Positions 42,857 through 52,191 of a stretch of 64,000 nt of DNA are shown piece after piece. Under the pieces are notes generated by a model. That model was not told the DNA's origin. It did not search any database and saw only the letters and a list, made by a program, of their open reading frames with translations. Positions within the stretch are counted from its first letter, which is position 1; every line of letters starts with the position of its first letter. The stretch comes from Acidobacteriaceae bacterium KBS 146 (lineage in GTDB: Bacteria; Acidobacteriota; Terriglobia; Terriglobales; Acidobacteriaceae). The position numbers and the translations under genes were made by a program. The stretch is taken from NCBI GenBank assembly GCA_000688615.1, contig JHVA01000001.1, positions 2,170,001-2,234,000 on the forward strand, in the 5' to 3' direction.

Positions 42857-45022
42857 TCACTTTACATAATGGTGCAGATCAAGCTCTTCATTATTCGAGA
42901 ATCTGTCCGATAGGTGTGGCCCTTTAACCGAGAATTGGCCCGCTGGATCCTCTTCAAGTGTTAGATGCTGTTGCGTATCAGTCACCTGCTCATCTTTTAC
43001 TGCGATCAATGCTCCAAATGAAACAGAGGTGCCAGACCTTCGTACGATCACAAATGGGACCGGCGACTGAGAACTTTTGCTTGGTGCGTTCCCGGTAATG
43101 ACTTCCGTCTTTGCAGCGGGCAGCATCTGCAGATCGAGTTCTACCTTTGTGCCTGGAATTATTGGTTTCGGAGATGGTGGTTTCGCTGAGTAGTAGGTTG
43201 CAGGAGTGCTGTTGGATTCCGACTTCGACTGGATCCTTCGAGGACCGCTCACAAAGCGAACGGCGATAGCATCTGACGTCACTCCGTGCATAGTGTTTGA
43301 CAGATGCTGGTACCCATTTGTGGCTGTCAAAGTGTAGGACTCTGTCTTCAGTGGGCTGACCAACGATTCTGTTCCTATGTTGTGATAAGCCCAGTCATAG
43401 GTATGCGGCTGGCCGTCGGCGGATTCGCAGCGGTCGGCGATCAGAACATAGTTGCTTGTCAGAAGAATGGTTCGCTGAAGACGTGCCGTCGCATAGGCAG
43501 CACCTGCATCTGCACGGACTGCGACCCAGTCATCGCCGACGTGCCAGTCTAATAACTTTCCGGTCGAAGCAGATTGCCGCTGCTGATCTACAGAGATCGT
43601 GTTGTGTGCGATAGTCATTGAATCCCACTCGCGGTGAATTGGAATTCCGTAAGGATGGGTCCCGGGATCGATAGCAAGCACTTGTCCATGCGAGTAGAGA
43701 ACAAAATTAAGTTTGTCGAAGTGCCCATGAGCTCCGCCATGAGGGCCAAACTTCATAACGACTGTCAGATCGGTTTTCGAAGAACGGAGGGCGGCATAAC
43801 CCGCCTCTCGGAAGACCGTGCTAACCAGCTTTGGTGGAGCTGCGTGTGGCAGCCGTTCGACTCCGAAGAGGAATGCCTCACGATCGGATCGCGCTCCGTG
43901 TTCGATTACAGTAAGCAAAGCAGGATCTGAGGTCCCTGCGTATGCGACTTCGTAGAGATAGTCCTGTTCATACAGATCGGGCGATCCGCTGTCGTTGAAG
44001 GCCGGCAGCTTGCCATCGGGGAGCATCACACCCAGAGGAGAGTGGAAGAGTGCGACCAGATTCGGTTCCTGCTTCCACAAATTGATCCCTTTTCGCGCCG
44101 CCATCTGCGCTGTCATCGTAAGTGGGCGCATAGCATAAAACTGGTAGCCCCATGCCCCTTCTGCCCAAAATCCTTCAGTGACGAACCGATGCATCTGATA
44201 CCGGAAACCGATCGGCCCGTCGATGGCTTCCTTGATCAAAGCCTGATCGTTGAGGGTAAATCCAACTGCAGCTGCTGCGCCATTGATCCACGACTGAATA
44301 TTGTAGGTTGGTTCTTTATGAGCTTTGAGCACCATCGCCGCCGAAGCGCGCAGGACATCCGCCTCAATCGCCTGCTTCTCTTGGGCAGAGAGCGTGTCCG
44401 CTCCACGGATGAGGTCGTAAGTCCATGCGATCTTGATCAGCCAGATAGATTCATCCAGAGTCTGCGCATATGCCTTAGCGCCGTTTGGGCCTGATCTCCC
44501 ATTGATGTCGTGCAGCTTATAAGTCGGATACACACGAGCATAGGCATTCAAGATCTTTGCGGCTTTCTGCGCATACTCTTCTTTGTGCGTAAATCGAAAC
44601 GCCAGTCCAAGAGCGACAGCCGCTTCTGCCAATGCATCATTCCTGAGCTGATAGACAACATGATCATACGGATAGCCGGAATAATTCTTTCCAGAGTCAG
44701 GACAGATGTTCTGATCGGGAGGAATGAACTGAAGTGCTCTTCCCGTCTCTGGACAAGCGTACCAATGAAGCCACTGTCCACCCTCAGCCGGAGGAGCGGC
44801 GTCGGTCAGACCGAATCTTCGGTTGTAGGAGCTTGGAAAATCGTCAGCCTCTTTGATCAGTGCAGCAAGACTGGCTTTGGCCCATGGCTCGCGCTCCGCA
44901 ACCTGCTGTCGTACTTTGAAGTCTTCCTCAGACATGAAGAGTGAAGGAGATTGGCCGTGGATATAGCCAAAAGCATGCAGCAGAAGGAACGTCACGCAGA
45001 TGGGGTAGTACCAAGAACGCAT
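42857..45022 (-). CDS. Heparinase II/III- and alginate-lyase-like polysaccharide lyase
   Basis: A 721-residue protein with a signal peptide (YYPICVTFLLLHAFGYIHG). The N-terminal half is an alpha-barrel of the alginate-lyase type (YAQTLDESIWLIKIAWTYDL, NIQSWINGAAAAVGFTL with the conserved Asn), and the C-terminal half is a heparinase II/III-like beta-sandwich with KFGPHGGAHGHFDKLNFVLY and AIDPGTHPYG. This combination is found in PL15/PL17-type lyases, which cleave uronic-acid polymers or oligomers by beta-elimination in the periplasm. The exact polymer cannot be told. It lies 103 bp downstream of a TonB receptor on the same strand and within the putative island. Confidence 0.85.
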   Translation of the reverse strand: MRSWYYPICVTFLLLHAFGYIHGQSPSLFMSEEDFKVRQQVAEREPWAKASLAALIKEADDFPSSYNRRFGLTDAAPPAEGGQWLHWYACPETGRALQFIPPDQNICPDSGKNYSGYPYDHVVYQLRNDALAEAAVALGLAFRFTHKEEYAQKAAKILNAYARVYPTYKLHDINGRSGPNGAKAYAQTLDESIWLIKIAWTYDLIRGADTLSAQEKQAIEADVLRASAAMVLKAHKEPTYNIQSWINGAAAAVGFTLNDQALIKEAIDGPIGFRYQMHRFVTEGFWAEGAWGYQFYAMRPLTMTAQMAARKGINLWKQEPNLVALFHSPLGVMLPDGKLPAFNDSGSPDLYEQDYLYEVAYAGTSDPALLTVIEHGARSDREAFLFGVERLPHAAPPKLVSTVFREAGYAALRSSKTDLTVVMKFGPHGGAHGHFDKLNFVLYSHGQVLAIDPGTHPYGIPIHREWDSMTIAHNTISVDQQRQSASTGKLLDWHVGDDWVAVRADAGAAYATARLQRTILLTSNYVLIADRCESADGQPHTYDWAYHNIGTESLVSPLKTESYTLTATNGYQHLSNTMHGVTSDAIAVRFVSGPRRIQSKSESNSTPATYYSAKPPSPKPIIPGTKVELDLQMLPAAKTEVITGNAPSKSSQSPVPFVIVRRSGTSVSFGALIAVKDEQVTDTQQHLTLEEDPAGQFSVKGPHLSDRFSNNEELDLHHYVK

Positions 45023-45125
45023 TCTCTAAGCCTCTTTGTGGTTAGTCGATACCGCTACACACGACTCTATTTTGGTGCAGAGTGATCGGAAGACAGCTAC
45101 TTCTTCTTTCGATCACCCGCAAGCT

Positions 45126-48100
45126 CTAGAAGTTCAACCGGGTGACGATCTGGAGGAATCGGTTTGACGTCGATCCAGTGATCAAGCCGAACGAAGGTGC
45201 GTTGAAGTAAGCGCGAGTCGCATCGGTCGTCAAACCGAGCGACGTTCCAGGATTCCCAAGGCTGTTGTGATTAAGCACATTGAATGCATCCACGCGGAAG
45301 ACGAACGCAAGCTTCTCGTGGATCGGAAAGCTCCGCGAGACGGAGATGTCCAAGTTGACCTCGCCGGGTGCGCGAACGCTATACCGTCCTACATTGCCCA
45401 GTGCGGTGTCCACCACCTGCTTTCGGGCGGCTCCTGTTCCAATGAAGACCGGTCCGCTCGGAGTAAGTGGAAAGTTCGGATCACTCGTCGGAGTGAAGTA
45501 CTGGATGCCCGAACCATTTCGATAAGGAGTGACTTTCAGGCGCGACACATCACCGTTGGGACGCTGACTGCCAACGCCAGGAAAGACGTTGGATTGAGTG
45601 ATCGTCAGAGGGAAGCCTGAGCGAGCGCTGAAGATCGGACTGATCACAATCTTGCGAAGGTACCAGGGGCCGCGCGTCGTGTACTGAACGGCCAGTGTGA
45701 GGTTGTTCCGCACATCGTACGCTGAAGCGCTACGCTCCTGTGTCCGCCGAATGGCGGAATCGGAGGGGTATTGTCCTGAGTTGATACCGTTTGCCTGAGA
45801 GAAGTTGAAGATGCCGGAACCATCGTCGATCGTGTGCGACCACGTGTAAGCACTTTGCAGCGAGAAGGAACTGCCAAACCGTCTTCGCGCAGTCACCTGG
45901 AGGCTGTTGTAGCTGGAACTGCCTACGTTATACGATCCCGTAAGAGTGCCGAGCGTTGGGAACGGACGGGCATTCTGTGTTGCAAGGGTGGTGTTCGCAT
46001 AAGCGACCGATGTTGCCTGATTGAAGGCCGGCAAATTGTTGTTGAGGTATAGCGGAAGATGGACGGCGTGGCTGCCTACGTACCCAATTTCGATAACCGT
46101 GCCGCTAATCAGCGACTGCTGGACACTGGCATTCCACTGTTGGTTCAAACTCAGAGGGTTGATGCTCTGGTAAGAGACTCCGCCCGCATTGAATGGGTTG
46201 GAGGGAGATGCCGTGGCCAGGGCCACCTGCGGGTTGTCGAGGTCCTGTACGCCGGTCAAGGGCATCCCCTGAGTCAGGGTGAACGGCTGTGCAACACGTG
46301 TTCCAAGGTTGTTGAACGAAACGGGCACGTCGTATCCGGGGAATGAGACCTGTCCACCCAGATTCGACATGATCTGGCCGTAGAAGGTTCCAAAGCCGGC
46401 GCGAACTACCGTCTGACTTGTTGCCGCGAAAGACAAGCCGATTCGCGGAGAGAAGTTCAACTTGGAGGAGTCGATGTTGAGGGTACGCGAAGCATTCTTG
46501 TTCGCTACTAAAAGCACGCCGGTTTGACCATCGAAGCGACTGTAACGATCAGTCGCGATATACATTGGCGACTCATAGTCATACCGAACGCCAAGGTTGG
46601 CCGTCAGGCGCGGAGTCAAGCGAAGGTCGTCCTGCACATACCCCCCCACGTTGAAGTTGCGTCGGCCAAGAAGCGGCTGGGGGATCGCATAGTTCGCGGT
46701 CTTCACCTGTCCGAGCAGGAAATCAGCAAGCGTATTAGTCGCTTTTCCGCCGGAACCGGTGATGTCGGTGATCGATCCATTAAAACTGTAAGACCCCTGG
46801 AAGGCAGAACCTGTGTTGAAGACATTCACCTGGTTCTTGCGGAGTAGAGCTCCGACCTTGAAGGTATTTCTGCCGATCACTTTTGTGACCGATCCATAAG
46901 GGGTAAAGGTATTGCTGTAGGTCTGGCTGGTCGATCCCCCTGAAGCACCAAAGCTGCTGAAACTGCCGATGTTGACGCTGGGAGTTTCGCGGAAGGGGTT
47001 ACGCTGAATACCGACCGTTTGTGCGGGATCAGTTCCGTAGCTCGCTGCAGTACGTTCTTCCACCCAACGATTGAAACCGAAGCGGACATCGACCACGGTC
47101 GTCGGATTGACCGTGACAGTTCCGCCGGTAACAGCCTGCCAGCCCTGATCGCAGTTACAACCAAATGACGTAGCGAGGATAGGGTTGTTAAACGCAAGCC
47201 CCTGAACTGTGGCAGCGATCCACCGATTGACGCTCCCAAACAAACGGACCTTCTCGCCTATCGAATGGTCGATGCGCCCAGAATAACGTGGAGCTCTGTA
47301 TGGCACAGACTGCTGGAAGACATAGTTATTGGTGTAGCGGTTGCTGACGTTATCGTAGGTTCCGGTGGTATTAGGAAGAGGCATCAGCGCCATAAAGTTC
47401 TTGGCGGCCGTATCGATTCGGCTAGCTGGTATTTTGTTGCCGGGGAAGGGCCGGTTCGTTAGCGGATCGTAAACCGTGACTGGGGACGAGGAGAAGTCCC
47501 CTGAACGAAAGGCGGCTGAAGGAACGGTCTGAGTCTGGGATGCCGGACTACGCTGCAGGGTTTGGTCGTAGTTGAGATAGAAGAACGTTCGCTCTTTGCC
47601 GTTGTAAATCTTAGGCACAATCACGGGACCGCTCAGCACGACTCCGAACTGATTGTAGTTATTGGCTGGCCGCTTCAACACCGGGGTCTGCAGCTTGTTC
47701 GCGAAGCTGTTTGCATTCAACACGGCATTACGGAACAGTTCGTAAACACCCACATGGAAGGTACTGTTTCCGCTGCGGGTCAACATGGTGACAACGCCAC
47801 CTGAGGTTCTCCCATACTCCGCCGGGGCGTTCGAGGTGATGATGCGAAATTCGCCAAGCATATCCGGAGACGGCAGGCGGCTGATCTGGCCGGTGACACC
47901 TTCCACGACGGAGTTGCCGTCCAGCAAAGTCTCGGAGTTGAGGGTACGGCTGCCATTGATGGACAGCTGGGCGGAGTTGACGTTGGTCGACGCGCCGCCG
48001 TGAACGACACCTGGCGCCAGAGCAATCAAGTTCGTGATCTCGCGGTTGGGAAGCGGCAGGTTTTGTACATCGCTTGGGCTGATGAGGGTGCTGACCGTTG

Positions 48101-48491
48101 CATCGCTGCGGTTGAGATCTTCGGCCTGCGCGGTGACGACGAGCGTCTCACCGACATTTCCAACCTGCAGAGTTACCGGGACGTCGACGCGCGAGGCGAC
48201 GAAGAGCTGAACTGGGGATTCAGTCCGCCGAAACCCGGCAGCCTCTACTACGAGCTTGTAGTTGCCTGGAGGGAGCTGAAGCGCTGTGTAGTTCCCGTGG
48301 CTATCACTGGTCGTGTGAGCGACCTCTGCCCCGGTCGCCAGATTGACCAAGGTAAGCGTTGCTGCGGGCACAACCGCCCCGCTTGAATCGCTGACCGTTC
48401 CTGAAAGTCTGGCCGAGGTATCCTGAGCCACCAGGGAGATTGAAGTCACCGCCAGAAAAACTGCCAAGGCAAAGAGCCGAAAGTTGAACAT
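45126..48491 (-). CDS. Oar-like TonB-dependent receptor (island copy)
   Basis: A 1121-residue outer-membrane receptor with AAGGAG nine bases before the ATG and a signal segment FRLFALAVFLAVTSISLVAQ. A carboxypeptidase-regulatory domain (RLSGTVSDSSGAVVPAATLT, LPPGNYKLVVEAAGFRRTE) precedes the plug with VQNLPLPNREITNLIALAPG. The barrel ends in RFLQIVTRLNF. It belongs to the same broad family as the receptor at 10051 but differs throughout, so it is not a recent duplicate. Next to the lyase at 42857 it probably imports the lyase's oligosaccharide products or substrate. No SusD partner. Confidence 0.93.
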   Translation of the reverse strand: MFNFRLFALAVFLAVTSISLVAQDTSARLSGTVSDSSGAVVPAATLTLVNLATGAEVAHTTSDSHGNYTALQLPPGNYKLVVEAAGFRRTESPVQLFVASRVDVPVTLQVGNVGETLVVTAQAEDLNRSDATVSTLISPSDVQNLPLPNREITNLIALAPGVVHGGASTNVNSAQLSINGSRTLNSETLLDGNSVVEGVTGQISRLPSPDMLGEFRIITSNAPAEYGRTSGGVVTMLTRSGNSTFHVGVYELFRNAVLNANSFANKLQTPVLKRPANNYNQFGVVLSGPVIVPKIYNGKERTFFYLNYDQTLQRSPASQTQTVPSAAFRSGDFSSSPVTVYDPLTNRPFPGNKIPASRIDTAAKNFMALMPLPNTTGTYDNVSNRYTNNYVFQQSVPYRAPRYSGRIDHSIGEKVRLFGSVNRWIAATVQGLAFNNPILATSFGCNCDQGWQAVTGGTVTVNPTTVVDVRFGFNRWVEERTAASYGTDPAQTVGIQRNPFRETPSVNIGSFSSFGASGGSTSQTYSNTFTPYGSVTKVIGRNTFKVGALLRKNQVNVFNTGSAFQGSYSFNGSITDITGSGGKATNTLADFLLGQVKTANYAIPQPLLGRRNFNVGGYVQDDLRLTPRLTANLGVRYDYESPMYIATDRYSRFDGQTGVLLVANKNASRTLNIDSSKLNFSPRIGLSFAATSQTVVRAGFGTFYGQIMSNLGGQVSFPGYDVPVSFNNLGTRVAQPFTLTQGMPLTGVQDLDNPQVALATASPSNPFNAGGVSYQSINPLSLNQQWNASVQQSLISGTVIEIGYVGSHAVHLPLYLNNNLPAFNQATSVAYANTTLATQNARPFPTLGTLTGSYNVGSSSYNSLQVTARRRFGSSFSLQSAYTWSHTIDDGSGIFNFSQANGINSGQYPSDSAIRRTQERSASAYDVRNNLTLAVQYTTRGPWYLRKIVISPIFSARSGFPLTITQSNVFPGVGSQRPNGDVSRLKVTPYRNGSGIQYFTPTSDPNFPLTPSGPVFIGTGAARKQVVDTALGNVGRYSVRAPGEVNLDISVSRSFPIHEKLAFVFRVDAFNVLNHNSLGNPGTSLGLTTDATRAYFNAPSFGLITGSTSNRFLQIVTRLNF

Positions 48492-48708
48492 AAGGTAAAA
48501 CTCCTTCTAGGATTCGGAACTGACATACACTGACCAACGGCTCCGAAAACTGACAAGGGTTTAGCTCCGAAAACATTGCTAATCACAAGTGAAACGCTGA
48601 TTAAAAAGGACTTCCACCTTCCTGTGTGAGACTGGGGCCGCTCTTGCTTGCCCGAAAGGTCCGGGTTCATGTAGCGTCAAAACTGCTCAATCAAGGCTCT
48701 GTACAACT

Positions 48709-50100
48709 TTGGCAACCACCGTTCCCCCATCTCGCGGCCGAATAGAGAACCCCTCCGGGTACGAAGAGGTCCAGGAGGTCCAGACAGAGGATCCACTGTC
48801 TGGGGAACTGTCATCCAGCGATGAGAGATTGCAGGCCGTGGAAAGGATCGCTGGAAGCGAACCCTTTCAAAAATCCAGTCGCCTCCCTGCCCTGCTGCGC
48901 TACCTTGCCATCTGCACTCTGCAAAATGACAGGTCTGGGCTGATGGAACAGGCTATCGGTCGCGCCGTCTTCGGCAAGCCAAGGGACTTCAACCCAGCAG
49001 AAGACAGCTCAGTGAGGGTGTACATGCGCCAATTACGTCTGCGCCTTCACGAGTATTACCAAAACTCAGGGCCGGGCGAGAAGATCGTCATTGAGATCCC
49101 GAAAGGCGGCTATGCGCTCGCCTTCCATCGCCGGCAGATACCAACCCTGAGCTTGGAACAAGGCGCACCTGAGATCGTGCCTGTGGACGGCCAGGCTCAG
49201 AGCAATGGATTCGCCTCACCATGGCAGCAGATAAGCCGATGGGTTCCATGGTTGCTCGTGGCCGCATCTTTGTTGCTGGCAATAACGGGCTGGTTCCGCG
49301 GGTCTCGAATGGTCAATTCCAATGCCCCGGTCTGGCCAATCAGTCAGGTTATCCAGCCGGGTCAACAAACGACTTTGGTTTTGGCTGATGCCAGCTATGT
49401 TCTCCATCTATTAGGTGACCGTGAGATACCCCTCGATGAATATGCGGATCGGCATTACTCGGATCGCCTGATCCCAAAAGATGCCAGCGAGGGAGAACTC
49501 CGTCTTTTTCACTATCTCCAGCTATCCCAGATAACCTCGATGGCCGACGCTCGGGCCGCCTTTGAAGTCTCGGCCCTTGCCGGATCCCAAAGGGACAACA
49601 TCGCCATACGCTCCGCTAAGGAGCTCAATGGCAACATACTCTCAAACGGCAATTTCATCTTTGTCGGAGCTCATACTTCGAATCCGTGGGTCCAGCTCTA
49701 TCAGGACCAACTGAACTTCCGCCTTGCAGATGGTGGGACGAACAGCAATCGCTCTATTGAGAATCGCTCTCCCCGGCCGGGCGAACAAAACTCTTACTCC
49801 ATCACTGAATCTACCGGTCATTCCGGCGATGACTACGCCACGATCTCACTGGTCCCGGGTAGAGGTCAGCAAGGCGATGCTCTGCTTGTTCAGGGGATTC
49901 GTCTTGAGGGGACTGACGCAGCCATCCGTTTTCTGGCTAGCTCGGACAGCAGAAATCAGATGATGCAGAAGCTGAAGTCGGCCAACGGCGGTGCCCTCCC
50001 TCGCTATTTTGAGATATTGCTTCATGCGCACTCTGTTGCTGGTTCGCCGGCTACGATTGACTGTATTGCCGCGCGTTCTGTGCTTCCTTCGCGGGACTGA
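48709..50100 (+). CDS. Membrane-anchored winged-helix-type regulator
   Basis: A 463-residue protein apparently starting at TTG (no ATG or GTG fits). Residues 40-145 form a helix-rich DNA-binding-like domain with FGKPRDFNPAEDSSVRVYMR and IPKGGYALAFHRRQ, a pattern repeated in many Acidobacteriota proteins with a wHTH followed by a membrane anchor. One transmembrane helix (WVPWLLVAASLLLAITGW) follows at about 178-195. The remaining extracytoplasmic part, about 260 residues, is not recognised; it may sense a ligand as in CadC-type regulators. It is divergent from the TonB receptor/lyase pair, separated by 217 bp, so it is the likely regulator of that pair. Confidence 0.65.
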   Translation: MATTVPPSRGRIENPSGYEEVQEVQTEDPLSGELSSSDERLQAVERIAGSEPFQKSSRLPALLRYLAICTLQNDRSGLMEQAIGRAVFGKPRDFNPAEDSSVRVYMRQLRLRLHEYYQNSGPGEKIVIEIPKGGYALAFHRRQIPTLSLEQGAPEIVPVDGQAQSNGFASPWQQISRWVPWLLVAASLLLAITGWFRGSRMVNSNAPVWPISQVIQPGQQTTLVLADASYVLHLLGDREIPLDEYADRHYSDRLIPKDASEGELRLFHYLQLSQITSMADARAAFEVSALAGSQRDNIAIRSAKELNGNILSNGNFIFVGAHTSNPWVQLYQDQLNFRLADGGTNSNRSIENRSPRPGEQNSYSITESTGHSGDDYATISLVPGRGQQGDALLVQGIRLEGTDAAIRFLASSDSRNQMMQKLKSANGGALPRYFEILLHAHSVAGSPATIDCIAARSVLPSRD

Positions 50101-50436
50101 AGCCGCATCCCTCGCTCGGAAAAGGTAGGCGATCCGGGCTGACCTTGCCAATATAGAACGTGCCCGGCTGTCGTTTTTCAACTCACCTGTTACCGGAGTG
50201 CAGCTCAAATCAGCCCCTGCAGTAACCAGTCGCTGCTGGATAACAGCTGTGGTCCGTCGCCAAGCACGATGCTCCTAAAGCGCGATTTCGTCGATCAGCG
50301 GTGTCCGGATGACTGGAGCGGTGAAGGCATCAAATGGAAACCCAACGAAAGGTGTAATAACTAGCGCAATTTCCTTAGGCCGACAAAAAAGCTTCCAGTA
50401 AAGTATCTTGATCTCTTCAACATCTCATCCGCACGC
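50101..50436. other. Gene-free stretch
   Basis: No convincing gene. A short minus-strand frame around 50278-50415 translates to a hydrophobic stretch but has no start codon or known match. Possibly remnant DNA of the island. Confidence 0.5.
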
Positions 50437-51048
50437 TTGGAGTTCAATGCTCGCCTCTTTGCGCCGTTTGACCCCTCTCATCTGTTTTTCCTTGGTAGCA
50501 CTTTCGCTGATGGACAAATACCTACTTCCTCCACACCTCTGCAAACTTCCAGTTCAACCGCCGTCCGGCTGCAGCGGCTCCCTTTGGCCTTTGAACAGAA
50601 TGTGGGCCAAGCTGCAATCGGAACGGACTATCTGATTCGTTCCGGCATCTTGCTGGCGAGCTGAATGCGACACGGATACGCCTGTCACTGCCCTCTTCAG
50701 ACGGGTTCGAGCAACAGGTCTCCATTCACCTGGACGCAGCACGACAAGATGCAAAACCAATCGCAACGGAAAATCTAGCGGGAGAGTCGAACTATCTGCT
50801 GGGTGAGAATCATTCGGCCTGGCACACCCATGTGCAGCGGTATGGACGCGTGACATATCCAGAGATCTACAACGGGATCGACCTCACTTATTATGGCAAT
50901 GGCTCTCAGGTAGAACAGGACTTCATCGTGCATCCGGGAGCAACGCCTTCCAGCATTCGCCTGCACTTCGACGGTGGTCTACTCAACGTTTATTGGCGGC
51001 AGCGTCAACCCCTACGGATCTGCAAGCAATGATCAATCTGTCGCGCAA
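50437..51048 (+). pseudogene. Broken SBBP-type repeat protein, N-terminal part
   Basis: The frame encodes LPLAFEQNVGQAAIGTDYLI, the usual start of SBBP/DUF7948 proteins, then stops. After a frameshift near 50650 the sequence continues with AGESNYLLGENHSAWHTHVQ, VTYPEIYNGIDLTYYGNGSQ and VEQDFIVHPGATPSSIRLHF, all typical of that family. A further frame change yields TFIGGSVNPYGSASNDQSVA before a stop. The usual several-hundred-residue repeat part is absent, so the gene carries at least two frameshifts and a large deletion. Its original role, probably a cell-surface protein, is lost. Confidence 0.7.
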
Positions 51049-51050
51049 AG

Positions 51051-51095
51051 AACAATAGGCGCCCATCGGTCTCATCCTCGATGGCGCCTATTGTT
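51051..51095. repeat. Long hairpin at right end of island
   Basis: AACAATAGGCGCC (51051-51063) and GGCGCCTATTGTT (51083-51095) are a perfect 13-bp inverted repeat, and CATCG pairs with CGATG inside it, leaving one bulged base and a 10-base loop. No T-run follows. It is 35 bp from the right att repeat. Confidence 0.6.
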
Positions 51096-51129
51096 GCATA
51101 CAGCTAAATGTTAGTTTTCGCGGGTAATA

Positions 51130-51144
51130 CTAGTCGTCCCGACC
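51130..51144 (+). repeat. attR-like direct repeat
   Basis: CTAGTCGTCCCGACC, identical to 42309-42323 inside tRNA-Pro, but without the rest of the tRNA. It marks the right border of the putative island. Confidence 0.7.
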
Positions 51145-51234
51145 GTTACCAATCGAGTAGAGGGCAGTTCGGAACCGCATGTCCACGCCGAATGATGCCT
51201 CGAGACGTTGTCTTTCCGTGTCCAGTACGAGCGG

Positions 51235-52191
51235 TTACGCAGAGATCGAGATTGGCCCTGTCGCCTGCGAAGTACCATTAGATGCGAAGACGCTTCGATT
51301 CCGTCCTCGAGCCTTCGCTTGGTACAGGGCTGTATCCGCTTCCGCAAGTATCAGCTCCAGCGGTAAGTCGACGGCAGCCTTCCCGCATGTGGTTCCACCA
51401 ATGCTGATAGTTATGGAGATTACAAGGTCATCTATCAACAGAGGGGAATCGGCAATCGAACGACGTAGCGCTTCGGCCCGCACCTCAAGGCTCGCCGTGT
51501 CGCAGTCACTCAGCACGATCAAAAACTCTTCTCCACCGTATCGTCCAACCGCGTCATATCCTCGAACCTCATCCTTGAAGCGCTTGGCAACTTCTTCGAG
51601 TATTTGGTCCCCGATTATATGACCATAGTTGTCGTTCACGCTCTTGAAGTGATCGACATCGCACAACAGCAACGAGACAGGGCGCAGTTCCCGGGCACCT
51701 CGCTGCAACTCGCTGCGTACGAGCGACAGAATCGATGCTCGATTCCATATCCCGGTGAGAGCATCATGTGTCGCACGATAGCGCATCTCCTCACGAGCCT
51801 TCACCAGCCTATCTTCGAGCGATAGGATGCGATGCCCGGTATGCAGACGCGCCCGCAACTCGGCCATCTGGCACGGCTTGGTCAAGTAATCGTCCGCCCC
51901 AGCTTCCAAACCGGCCACAACGTCTTCACTGCTCTGCTTTGAAGTGAGCAGGATGATGTAGACGTAGGGCGTATCGCGATGCTGTGCCCGCATCTCACGA
52001 CATAGCGAGGGGCCGTCCAGCTCCGGCATCATCCAATCGATCAGCGCCAGCCTCGGCGCATCATGCTGGGAGAGAATCTCCACCGCTTGGCGTCCATCCT
52101 CAGCCAGCACGACTTCATACCCAAATTTCGTCAGTGTCCGCTGCATCAGCAGGCGGGATACCCGATCATCTTCAGCCACCAGAATTTTCAT
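51235..52191 (-). CDS. Response regulator with GGDEF diguanylate cyclase domain
   Basis: A 318-residue protein. Residues 1-120 are a receiver domain with phosphoacceptor Asp52 ([12 protein letters not shown]) and Lys105 in DYLTKP. Residues 135-300 are a GGDEF domain with an intact active site GGEEF (219-223) and an inhibitory I-site RGYD at 210-213, five residues upstream. It should make cyclic-di-GMP on phosphorylation and be feedback-inhibited. It overlaps the upstream hybrid kinase by four bases (ATGA), so the two are translationally coupled and very probably partners. Confidence 0.93.
   Translation of the reverse strand: MKILVAEDDRVSRLLMQRTLTKFGYEVVLAEDGRQAVEILSQHDAPRLALIDWMMPELDGPSLCREMRAQHRDTPYVYIILLTSKQSSEDVVAGLEAGADDYLTKPCQMAELRARLHTGHRILSLEDRLVKAREEMRYRATHDALTGIWNRASILSLVRSELQRGARELRPVSLLLCDVDHFKSVNDNYGHIIGDQILEEVAKRFKDEVRGYDAVGRYGGEEFLIVLSDCDTASLEVRAEALRRSIADSPLLIDDLVISITISIGGTTCGKAAVDLPLELILAEADTALYQAKARGRNRSVFASNGTSQATGPISISA

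Larger units (their letters stand above)
42324..51144. mobile_element. Putative 8.8-kb tRNA-Pro-integrated island
   Basis: The segment is bounded by a 15-bp direct repeat of the tRNA-Pro 3' end. It carries a polysaccharide lyase, a TonB-dependent receptor, a membrane-anchored winged-helix regulator, a decayed sulfatase-like fragment and a broken SBBP-type gene, flanked on both sides by conserved chromosomal genes. By eye the base composition is less GC-rich than the flanks. No integrase or conjugation gene was recognised, so the element looks immobilised or is a remnant, or was mobilised in trans. Confidence 0.6.
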
